A stretch of DNA of 32,717 bases from Candidatus Omnitrophota bacterium (lineage in GTDB: Bacteria > Omnitrophota > Gorgyraeia > Zapsychrales > Fredricksoniimonadaceae). The stretch spans positions 1-32,717 of the forward strand of contig JAHFGE010000005.1 in assembly GCA_023247575.1 (NCBI GenBank). Reading direction: 5' to 3'. Shown here in pieces: positions 6,222 to 15,676 of this stretch (its first letter is position 1; each line of letters begins with the position of its first letter). The notes under the pieces were generated by a model. The model was not told the DNA's origin. It searched no databases and saw only the letters and a list, made by a program, of their open reading frames with translations. Both the position numbers and the translations under genes were made by a program.

Positions 6222-6739
6222 AAGTGGGACAACTCTATCGCAAGCGCATAGCCGGTACCGTTCAGGACGGTGTTACCAAAAGAAGTAATACTTTTCTTGT
6301 GACTTGGAAGGCGATTTCTTCTTCTCAAATGGACTCTTTGCGCAAAAATTTGAAACGCAAGAAAGCCGATGTACTGGTTTCCAAAACTTCTATTGCCCGC
6401 CTGGCGCTTAAAAATTCTCAGTATGAAGAGTTAGCTAATCGTATTAACGGCCAAATGGCTTTTGTGTTCACTGAGGCCGATGCCTCTGAAATTTGCAAAG
6501 TTTTGGTTAAATTTGCCAAAGATTACGAAGGTTTTGTGGTGCAGGGAGGGTTGCTCAACGGAAGCCTTTTGACTCCTGAGCAAGTCAAGACTTTGTCTGA
6601 GTTACCATCGAGAGAAGTATTGTTAGCCACACTTCTTGGTACGTTCCTGGCGCCTATGTCTAATTTGGTGGGCGTTTTAAGCGCCACACCTCGTAATTTT
6701 TTATCAATTTTAAAACAGAAAAGTGAAAAGGGAGGGTAA
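6218..6739 (+). CDS. rplJ: 50S ribosomal protein L10
   Basis: A 173-residue L10, the base of the L7/L12 stalk. The N-terminal rRNA-binding domain includes '[16 protein letters not shown]'; the C-terminal helix that binds L12 dimers is the last 35 residues ([20 protein letters not shown]). It starts inside the rplA stop (ATGA), so the usual intergenic L10 leader for autoregulation is absent here. Confidence 0.96.
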   Translation: MKVGQLYRKRIAGTVQDGVTKRSNTFLVTWKAISSSQMDSLRKNLKRKKADVLVSKTSIARLALKNSQYEELANRINGQMAFVFTEADASEICKVLVKFAKDYEGFVVQGGLLNGSLLTPEQVKTLSELPSREVLLATLLGTFLAPMSNLVGVLSATPRNFLSILKQKSEKGG

Positions 6740-6743
6740 TGAG

Positions 6744-7142
6744 ATGTCTACAGCCGTTAAAGAAATCAGTAAGGAACAAGTAATCGAGTGGCTCTCCACC
6801 CAGCCGGTCCTTGAAATTGCCGGCCTTGTGAAGGATCTCGAAACCAAATGGGGCGTATCCGCAGCTGCTCCTGTGGCCGTGGCTGCCGCTGGTGGTGCCG
6901 CAGCAGGCGCTGCTCCTGCCGAGGAAAAAACCTCATTTGACGTCATCTTAAAAGAAGTGGATGCCGCTAAAAAAATCGCTGTGATCAAAGAGGTTCGCTC
7001 AGTCACGAATTTAGGTTTAGCTGAAGCCAAAACATTAGTCGAATCAGCTCCTAAAACCATCAAAGAAGCTGTTCCTAAGGCCGAAGCTGAAGAACTCAAA
7101 AAGAAAATTGAAGCTGCCGGCGCTAAAGTAGAATTGAAATAA
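6744..7142 (+). CDS. rplL: 50S ribosomal protein L7/L12
   Basis: I start at ATG 6744 ([12 protein letters not shown]), seven bases after a strong GGGAGGG Shine-Dalgarno, not at the GTG 6723 of the track. The 132-residue protein has the N-terminal dimerisation helices, an Ala/Gly/Pro hinge ([19 protein letters not shown]) and the C-terminal factor-binding domain with '[17 protein letters not shown]'. It recruits elongation factors to the ribosome and needs several copies per ribosome. The very strong ribosome-binding site fits that demand. The stop codon is inside a 14-bp perfect hairpin. Confidence 0.97.
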   Translation: MSTAVKEISKEQVIEWLSTQPVLEIAGLVKDLETKWGVSAAAPVAVAAAGGAAAGAAPAEEKTSFDVILKEVDAAKKIAVIKEVRSVTNLGLAEAKTLVESAPKTIKEAVPKAEAEELKKKIEAAGAKVELK

Positions 7143-7161
7143 CCTTTGGTTATTTCAATTC
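7131..7161 (+). promoter_or_regulatory. Perfect 14-bp hairpin across the rplL stop codon
   Basis: GAATTGAAATAACC (7131-7144) and GGTTATTTCAATTC (7148-7161) pair perfectly around TTT. The rplL TAA (7140-7142) is in the left arm. No T-run follows. The position matches the rplL-rpoB attenuator/RNase III region of E. coli, so partial termination or mRNA processing is plausible. Confidence 0.75.
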
Positions 7162-7162
7162 C

Positions 7163-7230
7163 ATCCTATCCCGCCTTGGCGTGAGAAGGATCCTTTGTCT
7201 TTAAGATTCTTCGCCCTTTGGGTTCAGAAT
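7163..7230. repeat. Two further small palindromes in the rplL-rpoB spacer
   Basis: ATCCT/AGGAT (7163-7167/7187-7191) enclose an inner CGCC-TT-GGCG stem; ATTCT/AGAAT (7206-7210/7226-7230) enclose CCC-TTT-GGG. Both look like members of dispersed palindrome families (ATCCT..AGGAT; GATTCTTCGCCC..). The rest of the spacer to 7279 is AT-rich with no clear promoter. Confidence 0.5.
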
Positions 7231-7279
7231 GACGAAAATTTTTTCGACCATTAACTTTAAGGAATATGGAATATAATAT

Positions 7280-10200
7280 ATGGAAAAACTAAAAATTAGA
7301 AATTTTAGTAAGTTCCAGGATAATTTTGAATTACCACAATTATTAGATATTCAAACTATTTCTTACGAAGAGTTCCTGCAAAGAGACGTCCTTTCCGATA
7401 AACGCAAAGATCGGGGATTGGAGGAAGTTTTTCGGGAAGTTTTTCCTCTGGAAAGCTATGATGCGCAGATTCGTCTGGAATATATTAGTTATAGTATCGG
7501 CAAAGAAAAGTATTCTCGCTTTGAATGTCAGCGTCGCGGGATGACTTATGCCGCTCCTTTAAAAGTAAAGCTACGCCTGATCACACCGGTTGACATCAAA
7601 GAACAAGAAGTCTATTTTGGTGATTTTCCATTAATGACAGATACGGGTACTTTTATTATCAACGGTGATGAACGGGTAGTAGTTTCTCAAATTCAGCGCC
7701 CCCCCGGCGTATCCTTTGAGGAAGAAACCCACCCAACGGGTAAAAGCATCTATCATGGCCGTATCATTCCATCTCGTGGGGCCTGGTTTGAAATCAAATA
7801 TGACCTTAACGATGTATTGATCGCCTATGTGGATCGTCGCCGTAATTTTCCGGCTACTCAAATCTTACGTATCATGGGGTTAGCTACCACCGATGATATG
7901 AAGAAAATGTTGGGCGATCATTTCGATAAACTTAAAAATACTTTAGAAAAAGATCACACCACCAATAAGGAAGAAGCCTTATTAGATTTCTATCGAAAAA
8001 TGCGTCCCACTGAACCGGCCACCATCGAAGTGGCAGAGACGTTATTTTTCCGTTTATTTTTTGATCCTAAACGTTATGACTTAAGCAAGGTCGGCCGTCA
8101 CATTGTTAACCGCAAATTAGGGACCAACGTCCCTATGGATAACCGGGTCCTCGATATTGAGACGGTGGTAGCGGTGATTAAGTATTTAATTGGTTTACGT
8201 GAGGGAACTGGAGAATGCGATGATATTGACCACCTTGGTAATCGCCGCATTAAATCAGTTGGAGAACTGGTTCAAAACCAGGTCCGCATCGGCTTAGCTA
8301 GACTAGAACGTTCGATTAAGGAACGTTTGGTGGTGATGAGCTCTTTTGAGAATTTAACCGTTCATCATTTGATTAACTCTCGGCTTTTTTCCAATCAGAT
8401 CCAGGATTTTTTTGCCCGCAGCCAGTTGTCGCAGTTTATGGATCAAGTCAATCCCTTATCGGAAATGACCCATAAACGCCGTATGTCCGCCTTAGGGCCA
8501 GGAGGACTTTCTCGTGAACGAGCTGGTTTCGAAGTGCGTGATGTTCACCCGACTCACTATGGCCGTGTCTGTCCTATTGAGACGCCTGAAGGTCCCAACA
8601 TCGGTTTGATTGCTTCTTTGACCACTTGTGCCAGGGTCAATGAACTGGGCTTTATTGAAACCCCTTACCGTAAAGTTGTCGACGGTAAACTTAGCAAGAA
8701 AATTGAATATTTAACGGCTGATGTCGATCAAAACAAACACATTGCGCAGGCGAATACACCCGTGGATAAAGACGGTAATTTCACAGAAAGCCTAGTGTCG
8801 TGTCGTTATAAAGGGGATTTCCCTCACATTAAACCTCAAAAAGTGGAGTATATGGATGTGTCGCCTAAACAATTAGTATCTGTGGCGGCTGCTTTAATTC
8901 CTTTCCTTGAACACGATGATGCTAACCGTGCGCTGATGGGGTCTAATATGCAGCGTCAATCGGTGCCTTTAATGGTTTCGGAAGTTCCTCTGGTCGGAAC
9001 TGGTATGGAGGCCAAGGTGGCTCGGGATTCAGGTGTCGTTGTCATAGCCCATGAAGATGGTACTGTAACCAAGGTCGATGGCCGTGAAATTGTGATTGGA
9101 AAAACGCTTTATCCTTTAAAGAATTTTCAGCGTTCTAATGCCAATACTTGTGTGCATCAGCGTCCATTGGTTAAATCTGGGCAAAAGGTAGAGGCTGGAG
9201 AGGTCGTTGCCGACGGTATCGGTACTAAATATGGCCGTTTGGCCTTGGGCCGCAATGTGCTGGTAGCCTTCATGCCGTGGCGTGGATATAACTTTGAGGA
9301 CGCCATTTTGATCAATGAACGCATTGTACGTGAAGATGTTTTTACCTCTATTCACATCGAGCGTTTTGAATGCGAATGTCGCGAGACCCGCCTAGGCAAT
9401 GAAGAAGTCACCCGTGATATTCCCAATGTCGGCGATGAAGCTCTCAAGGATCTCACCGAAGAAGGTATCATCCGCGTGGGGGCAGAAGTTAAAGCCGGCG
9501 ATATTTTGGTCGGTAAAGTTACTCCCAAAAGCGAAAAGGAACTTTCCCCTGAAGAACGCCTTTTGCGTGCCATTTTCGGTGAGAAAGCCGCAGATGTTCG
9601 GGATACTTCCTTGACTTTGCCTCCGGGCATTGAAGGAGTTATTGTGAATGTGGAAGTCTTTGCCCGCAATGAGCGCGGTCGCAAATCCAAACAAGACAAA
9701 ACAAAAGAAAACGCAGCCGTTCATAAAATTAAAGAATACTACAGGCAAGAAATAGAAATTATTAACCAAGAGAAAGATGCGAAGTTAAGCAAAATCTTGG
9801 GCATTGATAAGAAGCGCGTAGCTAAACTAACCATCGAGGATATTGATGAAAGTTCCGAGGCTCGCGAAGTGATGGGTTTTTATATGGACAAAATCGCTCA
9901 ATTGATGGAGGAGCAAGAGAGAGAGTTGGATTTGATCCGTCGTGGCGATGAGCTACCCGCGGGTGTATTAAAGCGTGTCGTGGTGTATGTAGCTACCAAA
10001 CGTAAGATTTCCGTCGGGGATAAAATGGCTGGCCGTCATGGTAACAAAGGTATTGTTTCCCGTATTATGCCGGAAGAAGATATGCCATTTTTAGAGGATG
10101 GCCGATCAGTCGATATCGTGCTTAATCCTTTGGGCGTGCCTTCCCGTATGAATGTGGGACAACTTTTGGAGACTCATTTAGGCTGGGCGGCGCAGGCCCT

Positions 10201-10732
10201 GGGTTTTTATACGGAAAGCCCAGTATTTAACGGTGCTACCGAGGAGGAGATTCGCGAGCTTCTTAAAACGGCTGATTTACCTTCCGACGGTAAAGCCATG
10301 GTTTTCGATGGACATACTGGGCTTCTCTTTGAGCAGAAGGTAACCGTCGGTTACATTTATATGCTTAAACTTAATCACTTAGTGGATGAAAAGATACATG
10401 CCCGTTCCATTGGACCTTATTCGTTGGTTACTCAACAGCCTTTGGGTGGTAAAGCACAATTTGGTGGTCAGCGTTTTGGAGAAATGGAAGTTTGGGCTTT
10501 GGAAGCCTATGGGGCGGCTTATACGTTGCAGGAAATATTGACCGTCAAATCCGATGATGTCAACGGACGTAGCCGTATTTATGAGGCTATTGTCAAGGGT
10601 GAACAGGCGCTCGCTCCTGGAACGCCGGAATCCTTCAACGTTTTAGTTAAAGAGTTGCAAGGTCTTTGCCTTGACATTCGCATGGAAAAAGCTGAATTCG
10701 AACAACCTCAAAAGGAAGAAGCCAAACGATGA
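7280..10732 (+). CDS. rpoB: DNA-directed RNA polymerase subunit beta
   Basis: The 1150-residue beta subunit forms one side of the catalytic cleft. The rifampicin-pocket region lies near residues 385-410 ([20 protein letters not shown]) with the Asp, His and Ser positions in the susceptible state. '[20 protein letters not shown]' and '[13 protein letters not shown]' are invariant motifs of the family. An insert-like charged segment (about residues 795-860, rich in K/E) separates two conserved blocks. The start has only a weak ribosome-binding site. The stop overlaps the rpoC ATG (ATGA), coupling the two large subunits one to one. Confidence 0.98.
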   Translation: MEKLKIRNFSKFQDNFELPQLLDIQTISYEEFLQRDVLSDKRKDRGLEEVFREVFPLESYDAQIRLEYISYSIGKEKYSRFECQRRGMTYAAPLKVKLRLITPVDIKEQEVYFGDFPLMTDTGTFIINGDERVVVSQIQRPPGVSFEEETHPTGKSIYHGRIIPSRGAWFEIKYDLNDVLIAYVDRRRNFPATQILRIMGLATTDDMKKMLGDHFDKLKNTLEKDHTTNKEEALLDFYRKMRPTEPATIEVAETLFFRLFFDPKRYDLSKVGRHIVNRKLGTNVPMDNRVLDIETVVAVIKYLIGLREGTGECDDIDHLGNRRIKSVGELVQNQVRIGLARLERSIKERLVVMSSFENLTVHHLINSRLFSNQIQDFFARSQLSQFMDQVNPLSEMTHKRRMSALGPGGLSRERAGFEVRDVHPTHYGRVCPIETPEGPNIGLIASLTTCARVNELGFIETPYRKVVDGKLSKKIEYLTADVDQNKHIAQANTPVDKDGNFTESLVSCRYKGDFPHIKPQKVEYMDVSPKQLVSVAAALIPFLEHDDANRALMGSNMQRQSVPLMVSEVPLVGTGMEAKVARDSGVVVIAHEDGTVTKVDGREIVIGKTLYPLKNFQRSNANTCVHQRPLVKSGQKVEAGEVVADGIGTKYGRLALGRNVLVAFMPWRGYNFEDAILINERIVREDVFTSIHIERFECECRETRLGNEEVTRDIPNVGDEALKDLTEEGIIRVGAEVKAGDILVGKVTPKSEKELSPEERLLRAIFGEKAADVRDTSLTLPPGIEGVIVNVEVFARNERGRKSKQDKTKENAAVHKIKEYYRQEIEIINQEKDAKLSKILGIDKKRVAKLTIEDIDESSEAREVMGFYMDKIAQLMEEQERELDLIRRGDELPAGVLKRVVVYVATKRKISVGDKMAGRHGNKGIVSRIMPEEDMPFLEDGRSVDIVLNPLGVPSRMNVGQLLETHLGWAAQALGFYTESPVFNGATEEEIRELLKTADLPSDGKAMVFDGHTGLLFEQKVTVGYIYMLKLNHLVDEKIHARSIGPYSLVTQQPLGGKAQFGGQRFGEMEVWALEAYGAAYTLQEILTVKSDDVNGRSRIYEAIVKGEQALAPGTPESFNVLVKELQGLCLDIRMEKAEFEQPQKEEAKR

Positions 10733-13700
10733 GCAAAATAGATATTACCAAACAAGATCGCATTACGATTAAAATAGCTTCTCCAGAAATTATCTCTTCC
10801 TGGTCTAACGGTGCCGTAAAGAAAGCTGAAACGCTTAATTACCGCACCTTGAAACCGGAAAAGGATGGTCTTTTCTGTGAGAAGATTTTTGGTCCGATTC
10901 GTGACTGGGAGTGCAACTGCGGTAAATATAAAGGCATTAAATTTAAGGGGATCACCTGTGACCGTTGTGGTGTTTTGGTGACTCGTTCTTCAGTGCGTCG
11001 TGAGCGCATGGGACATATTGATTTGGCCTGCCCTGTAACGCATATTTGGTTTTACAAGGCTATCCCATCTCGTTTGGCGGCCTTATTACAAGTGGGCTTA
11101 CGTGATTTGGAGAAGCTCATTTACTACGAAGAATATGTGGTCATCGATCCTGGGACTACACCTTTAAAGAAAAAACAGTTCCTCTCCGAGGATGAGTATC
11201 AAGATGTCATGGTCAAACACGGTGGAGCTTTCAAAGCTAAAATCGGTGCTGAAGCTATCCAGGATCTTCTTAAGGAGCTTGACCTAAATAGTCTATGCAA
11301 AAAATTACGTAAAGATTTGACTGAAGCTAACCCCAACGGAACGAACTTTAAAAAATTAGCGAAGACTTTAAAGATCGTTGAAGATTTCAAAGCTTCTGGC
11401 AATAAACCTGAATGGATGGTTTTAGATGTTTTGCCGGTGATTCCCCCGGATCTTCGTCCCTTAGTGCCTTTGGAAGGGGGACGCTTTGCTACTTCCGATT
11501 TGAATGATCTTTATCGTAGGGTGATTAACCGTAATAACCGTTTAAAGAAACTGATTGATTTGAATGCTCCAGAAATCATTATCCGTAATGAAAAACGCAT
11601 GCTTCAGGAGGCAGTAGATGCGCTTTTGGATAATGGTCGTCATGGACGTCCAGTGTTAGGTAGCGGCAACCGTCCTTTGAAGTCTCTATCCGATATGCTT
11701 AAAGGCAAACAAGGTCGTTTTCGTATGAACCTTTTGGGTAAGCGTGTTGATTATTCTGGTCGTTCCGTTATTGTGGTTGGTCCTGAATTGAAATTGCATC
11801 AATGCGGTTTACCGAAGAAAATGGCCTTGGAATTATTTGAGCCTTTTATCATTCGCAAATTGCGCGAAAAAGGTTTTGTGCACACGATCAAGGGTGCCAA
11901 ACGCATGGTTGAACGTGCCAAAATTGAAGTTTGGGATATCTTAGATGAAGTGATTCAAGATCATCCGGTTATGCTTAACCGTGCACCAACTCTGCACCGC
12001 CTGTCCATTCAGGCTTTTCAACCGGTTTTGATTGAAGGTAAGGCCATCAAACTACATCCATTAGTTTGTACAGCATTTAACGCTGACTTCGATGGTGACC
12101 AAATGGCTGTGCATATACCATTGAGCTTGGAGGCTCAAATTGAATGTCGTTTACAGTTATTGTCCGTTAATAATTTGTTTTCGCCAGCCGATGGTCGCCC
12201 GGTAGTTTCTCCCACTCAGGATATTGTTCTTGGGCTTTATTATTTGACCAAGGAGAGGCCTGGAGCCAAAGGAGAAGGGCATTTATTTGCCAGCCGCGAA
12301 GAAATTAAAATCGCTTACTATGATGGCTATCTCGATCTTCATACCCGTATAAAATTGCGTTTGAATGTTCCGGTCTGGGGTCAAGAAAAACCATCATTGA
12401 TTATTCAGCCGGAAGTCAAAGGAGGCAAGAAAGAAGAAGCTAAAACCAAGACCACTACGATTATTGAAACTACCGTCGGAAGAGTATTTTTTAACGACAT
12501 TTTGCCTGTTGATTACGGCTTTGTTAATGAGTTGTTAGACAAAAAACGCATTGGAGCCGTCATTGCGGATTGTTACAAGCGTTTTGGGCAACATCGTACT
12601 GTTCAACTGCTCGATGATGCTAAACAATTAGGGTTTGCCAAGTCTACGGAAGCTGGGATATCCATTGGCATGACAGATTTAACCATCCCCGAAGATAAAG
12701 CTAAAATCATTGCCGTCGCTAAAGCGGAGGTGGCTAAAGTTGATGATCAGTACCGCAAAGGTATTATCACTGGTCGCGAACGTTATAATAAAGTCATTGA
12801 CGTATGGACACATACGACGGAAACACTTTCCGATATGGTGTTTAAGAAAATGGACCCATTTAATCCTGTTTACATCATGGCTGACTCTGGGGCTCGAGGT
12901 TCTAAGCTTCAGATTCGTCAGCTTTCTGGTATGCGGGGGCTTATGGCTAAACCATCGGGGGAAATTATTGAAAATCCTATCACTGCTTCGTTCCGCGAGG
13001 GGTTAACGGTGCTCGAGTATTTCATCTCGACCCATGGTGCCCGTAAGGGTTTGGCGGATACCGCTTTAAAGACCGCTGATGCTGGCTACCTGACTCGCCG
13101 TCTAGTTGATGTGGCCCAGGAAGTGGTTGTTACCGAACCGGATTGTGGAACGGTCAATGGAATTACTGTTGCTGCTATTACCGAAGGTGATGAAGTGGTG
13201 GTTTCCTTGAAAGAGCGCATTGTTGGGCGCGTGGCCTTAGACAATATTGTGGATATCGTTACCGATACTCAAGTAGTGGCTGCGGGGGAAGTCATTACGG
13301 AAGAAAAAGCGGATATGATCGAACAGTTAGGTATTGAAAAAGTTCGTATCCGTTCCGTGTTGACTTGTGAGGCGGAATATGGTATTTGCGTTAAATGCTA
13401 TGGCCGCAACTTGGCTACCCAACGACTAGTGGAAATCGGGGAGGCTGTTGGTACCATTGCGGCTCAAAGTATCGGCGAGCCTGGTACCCAGTTGACCATG
13501 CGTACCTTTCACATAGGCGGTACAGCTTCTCGTACTATTGAACAATCCTTCATTAAAGTTAAACAAGATGGTATTGTTAAATATCATCAGTTGCGAGTGG
13601 TCCAGCGTGGTAAAGAATACATCGTCTTAAATCGTAATGGCGCGGTCAGTATCAATAATGAGTTTGGACGTGAGTTCGAGCGTCATCCGCTTCCTCAAGG

Positions 13701-14832
13701 TGCGGCTTTAACTTTTGCTGATGGGAAAAATATTAGCAAAGGGGCAGTGGTAGCCACTTGGGATCCCTACACGATTCCCATTATTACAGAAGCCAAAGGT
13801 AAAGTGTCTTTCGAAGATTTAATTGAAGGCATGACCTATCAGCGTGAAGAAAATCCTGTAACCGGTATTGTGGAGCGCGTAGTAGTTGAACACAAACAGG
13901 AACATCATCCGCAGATTATTATTAAGGATGATAAGGGTGAAATTGTGGGGATTTATTCAATCCCCGTCGGAGCTCACATTTTAGTTAATGATAAAGATGT
14001 GGTTTCCGCTGGTGAATTAATTGCTAAAATTCCTCGTGGTGCCAGCAAGACTCGTGATATTACCGGTGGTCTTCCTCGTGTAGCTGAACTCTTTGAAGCT
14101 CGTCGTCCTAAAGATCCAGCTGTCATTTCTGAAATTGACGGCATCGTAGAGTTTGGTGAAGACAAGCGCGGTCTGCGGACGATTATTGTCAGAAGCAGCA
14201 CTGGTATGGTCAAGGAGTATACCATTCCTCATGGTAAACATCCCAATGTCTATAAAGGTGACCATGTTTACGCTGGTCAGCAATTGACGGATGGTCCAGT
14301 GGTACCGCATGATATTTTACGTGTCAGTGGAGATAAAGCATTACAAGAATATCTTCTTAATGAAGTTCAGGAAGTTTATCGTCTACAAGGGGTGCGCATC
14401 AATGATAAGCACATTGAAATTATTATTTCTCAAATGCTTAAGAAAGTGCGCATTGATAATATTGGAGATACCGATTTTCTCATTGGTGATCAAGTGAACC
14501 GTATGACCTTTAAAAAAGCCAACGAAGTTGTTCTTAAAAAGAAGGGTAAGCCAGCGCAAGCTACTCCTTTGCTGCTGGGAATTACTAAGGTATCTTTGAC
14601 GACGGAAAGTTTTATTTCTGCTGCTAGTTTCCAAGAGACAACAAGAGTCTTGACAGAGGCAGCAGCGTCAGGTAAAATCGACCTTTTACGTGGATTGAAA
14701 GAAAACGTCATCGTCGGGCATTTAATCCCGGCTGGGACAGGAATCGGTGAATACAAGCAAATAGAAAGTGTCAAGTATGCCAACGATAGCACAACTCATC
14801 AGACACCGCAGACGGTTGAAAATCAGGCATAG
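10729..14832 (+). CDS. rpoC: DNA-directed RNA polymerase subunit beta'
   Basis: The 1367-residue beta' carries the catalytic Mg motif NADFDGDQM (about residues 451-459). Zinc site 1 is C62-x-C64 and C77-xx-C80; zinc site 2 lies in '[15 protein letters not shown]'. The trigger loop begins [11 protein letters not shown] (about 924) and resumes '[20 protein letters not shown]' only near residue 1106, so about 170 residues are inserted, as in the SI3 insertion of Gram-negative lineages. The C-terminal tail after '[11 protein letters not shown]' overlaps rpsL by 56 bases. It starts inside the rpoB stop. Confidence 0.98.
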   Translation: MSKIDITKQDRITIKIASPEIISSWSNGAVKKAETLNYRTLKPEKDGLFCEKIFGPIRDWECNCGKYKGIKFKGITCDRCGVLVTRSSVRRERMGHIDLACPVTHIWFYKAIPSRLAALLQVGLRDLEKLIYYEEYVVIDPGTTPLKKKQFLSEDEYQDVMVKHGGAFKAKIGAEAIQDLLKELDLNSLCKKLRKDLTEANPNGTNFKKLAKTLKIVEDFKASGNKPEWMVLDVLPVIPPDLRPLVPLEGGRFATSDLNDLYRRVINRNNRLKKLIDLNAPEIIIRNEKRMLQEAVDALLDNGRHGRPVLGSGNRPLKSLSDMLKGKQGRFRMNLLGKRVDYSGRSVIVVGPELKLHQCGLPKKMALELFEPFIIRKLREKGFVHTIKGAKRMVERAKIEVWDILDEVIQDHPVMLNRAPTLHRLSIQAFQPVLIEGKAIKLHPLVCTAFNADFDGDQMAVHIPLSLEAQIECRLQLLSVNNLFSPADGRPVVSPTQDIVLGLYYLTKERPGAKGEGHLFASREEIKIAYYDGYLDLHTRIKLRLNVPVWGQEKPSLIIQPEVKGGKKEEAKTKTTTIIETTVGRVFFNDILPVDYGFVNELLDKKRIGAVIADCYKRFGQHRTVQLLDDAKQLGFAKSTEAGISIGMTDLTIPEDKAKIIAVAKAEVAKVDDQYRKGIITGRERYNKVIDVWTHTTETLSDMVFKKMDPFNPVYIMADSGARGSKLQIRQLSGMRGLMAKPSGEIIENPITASFREGLTVLEYFISTHGARKGLADTALKTADAGYLTRRLVDVAQEVVVTEPDCGTVNGITVAAITEGDEVVVSLKERIVGRVALDNIVDIVTDTQVVAAGEVITEEKADMIEQLGIEKVRIRSVLTCEAEYGICVKCYGRNLATQRLVEIGEAVGTIAAQSIGEPGTQLTMRTFHIGGTASRTIEQSFIKVKQDGIVKYHQLRVVQRGKEYIVLNRNGAVSINNEFGREFERHPLPQGAALTFADGKNISKGAVVATWDPYTIPIITEAKGKVSFEDLIEGMTYQREENPVTGIVERVVVEHKQEHHPQIIIKDDKGEIVGIYSIPVGAHILVNDKDVVSAGELIAKIPRGASKTRDITGGLPRVAELFEARRPKDPAVISEIDGIVEFGEDKRGLRTIIVRSSTGMVKEYTIPHGKHPNVYKGDHVYAGQQLTDGPVVPHDILRVSGDKALQEYLLNEVQEVYRLQGVRINDKHIEIIISQMLKKVRIDNIGDTDFLIGDQVNRMTFKKANEVVLKKKGKPAQATPLLLGITKVSLTTESFISAASFQETTRVLTEAAASGKIDLLRGLKENVIVGHLIPAGTGIGEYKQIESVKYANDSTTHQTPQTVENQA

Positions 14833-15148
14833 TAAATCTCCTGCGCTAACAGGTTGCCCTCAACGTCGCGGCGTTTGTCTGCAGGTTAAAACTATGACAC
14901 CGAAAAAACCGAACTCAGCTCTTCGTAAAATTGCTCGTGTACGTTTGTCAAATAAAATCGAAGTTACCTCTTACATTCCCGGAGAGGGCCATAATTTGCA
15001 GGAACACTCGATTGTGTTGGTGCGAGGGGGGCGTGTTAAGGATCTACCGGGTGTACGTTATCATATTGTGCGGGGGACAATGGATACAGCGGGTGTGGCT
15101 AACCGTAAAAAGAGCCGTTCTAAATATGGGGCTAAAAAGGGTAAGTAA
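14777..15148 (+). CDS. rpsL: 30S ribosomal protein S12
   Basis: A 123-residue S12 of the decoding centre. I start at ATG 14777 ([12 protein letters not shown]), the canonical N-terminus, three codons after the GTG of the ORF track. The decoding loops '[11 protein letters not shown]' and '[15 protein letters not shown]' are intact, with the lysines linked to streptomycin sensitivity in the wild-type state. The first 56 bases overlap the 3' end of rpoC in another frame. No clear Shine-Dalgarno is present, so translation probably depends on ribosomes finishing rpoC. rpsG follows after 3 bases. Confidence 0.95.
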   Translation: MPTIAQLIRHRRRLKIRHSKSPALTGCPQRRGVCLQVKTMTPKKPNSALRKIARVRLSNKIEVTSYIPGEGHNLQEHSIVLVRGGRVKDLPGVRYHIVRGTMDTAGVANRKKSRSKYGAKKGK

Positions 15149-15151
15149 TTC

Positions 15152-15622
15152 ATGAGAAGACGTCGTGCAGAAAAAAGAAAAGTCACAGGTGATCCTAAAT
15201 ATAACAGTGAATCAGTGACCCGTTTTATTTCCATTATTATGACAAGGGGTAAAAGAACTATTGCCGAACGAATAGTTTATAGTGCTTTGGATATCTTGAA
15301 GGAAAAAACTCAGGAAGAAAATCCTATCAAAGCTCTTAATAAAGCTATTGATAATGTACGTCCGCGTTTGGAAGTCAAATCTCGTCGGGTGGGTGGGGCC
15401 ACTTATCAGGTTCCCACCGATGTATTGCCAGTACGTGGAATGTCTTTGGCCATGCGTTGGATTCGTGATTTTGCTAGAAATAAAAAAGGTAAACCAATGG
15501 AAATTAAACTCGCCGAAGAATTAGTATCCGCATACAAATCCGAAGGTCCGGCGATTAAGAGACGTGATGAAACACATAAAATGGCGGAAGCCAACCGTGC
15601 TTTCAGCCATTTAAGGTGGTAA
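15152..15622 (+). CDS. rpsG: 30S ribosomal protein S7
   Basis: A 156-residue S7, the primary assembly protein of the 30S head and a contact for E-site tRNA. 'MTRGKRTIAERIVYSAL' and 'GGATYQVPTDVLPVR' are family signatures. It begins 3 bases after rpsL. In E. coli S7 represses translation from the rpsL-rpsG spacer; here that spacer is too short for such a structure. A strong hairpin lies between it and fusA. Confidence 0.97.
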   Translation: MRRRRAEKRKVTGDPKYNSESVTRFISIIMTRGKRTIAERIVYSALDILKEKTQEENPIKALNKAIDNVRPRLEVKSRRVGGATYQVPTDVLPVRGMSLAMRWIRDFARNKKGKPMEIKLAEELVSAYKSEGPAIKRRDETHKMAEANRAFSHLRW

Positions 15623-15641
15623 AGAAAAAAATATTGAGGGA

Positions 15642-15667
15642 AAAGGGGGCACCAAAGTGCCCCCTTT
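15642..15667 (+). promoter_or_regulatory. Strong 11-bp hairpin between rpsG and fusA
   Basis: AAAGGGGGCAC (15642-15652) and GTGCCCCCTTT (15657-15667) pair perfectly around CAAA. The hairpin ends nine bases before the fusA ATG and occupies the normal Shine-Dalgarno position. The T-run is only three bases, so it is at most a weak terminator; control of fusA translation or mRNA processing is as likely. Confidence 0.65.
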
Positions 15668-15676
15668 CGTATAAAT

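Noticed and set aside
7249-7277. TATAAT just before rpoB
   Set aside because: It ends two bases before the rpoB ATG and no good -35 box is 16-18 bases upstream; the spacer is simply AT-rich.
9352-9769. Long minus-strand ORFs (115 and 125 residues) inside rpoB
   Set aside because: They lie opposite highly conserved rpoB sequence and show no recognisable domain or ribosome-binding context.
15642-15670. Hairpin after rpsG as a true intrinsic terminator
   Set aside because: Only three T residues follow the stem and fusA would have no promoter of its own; reported as a regulatory hairpin instead.
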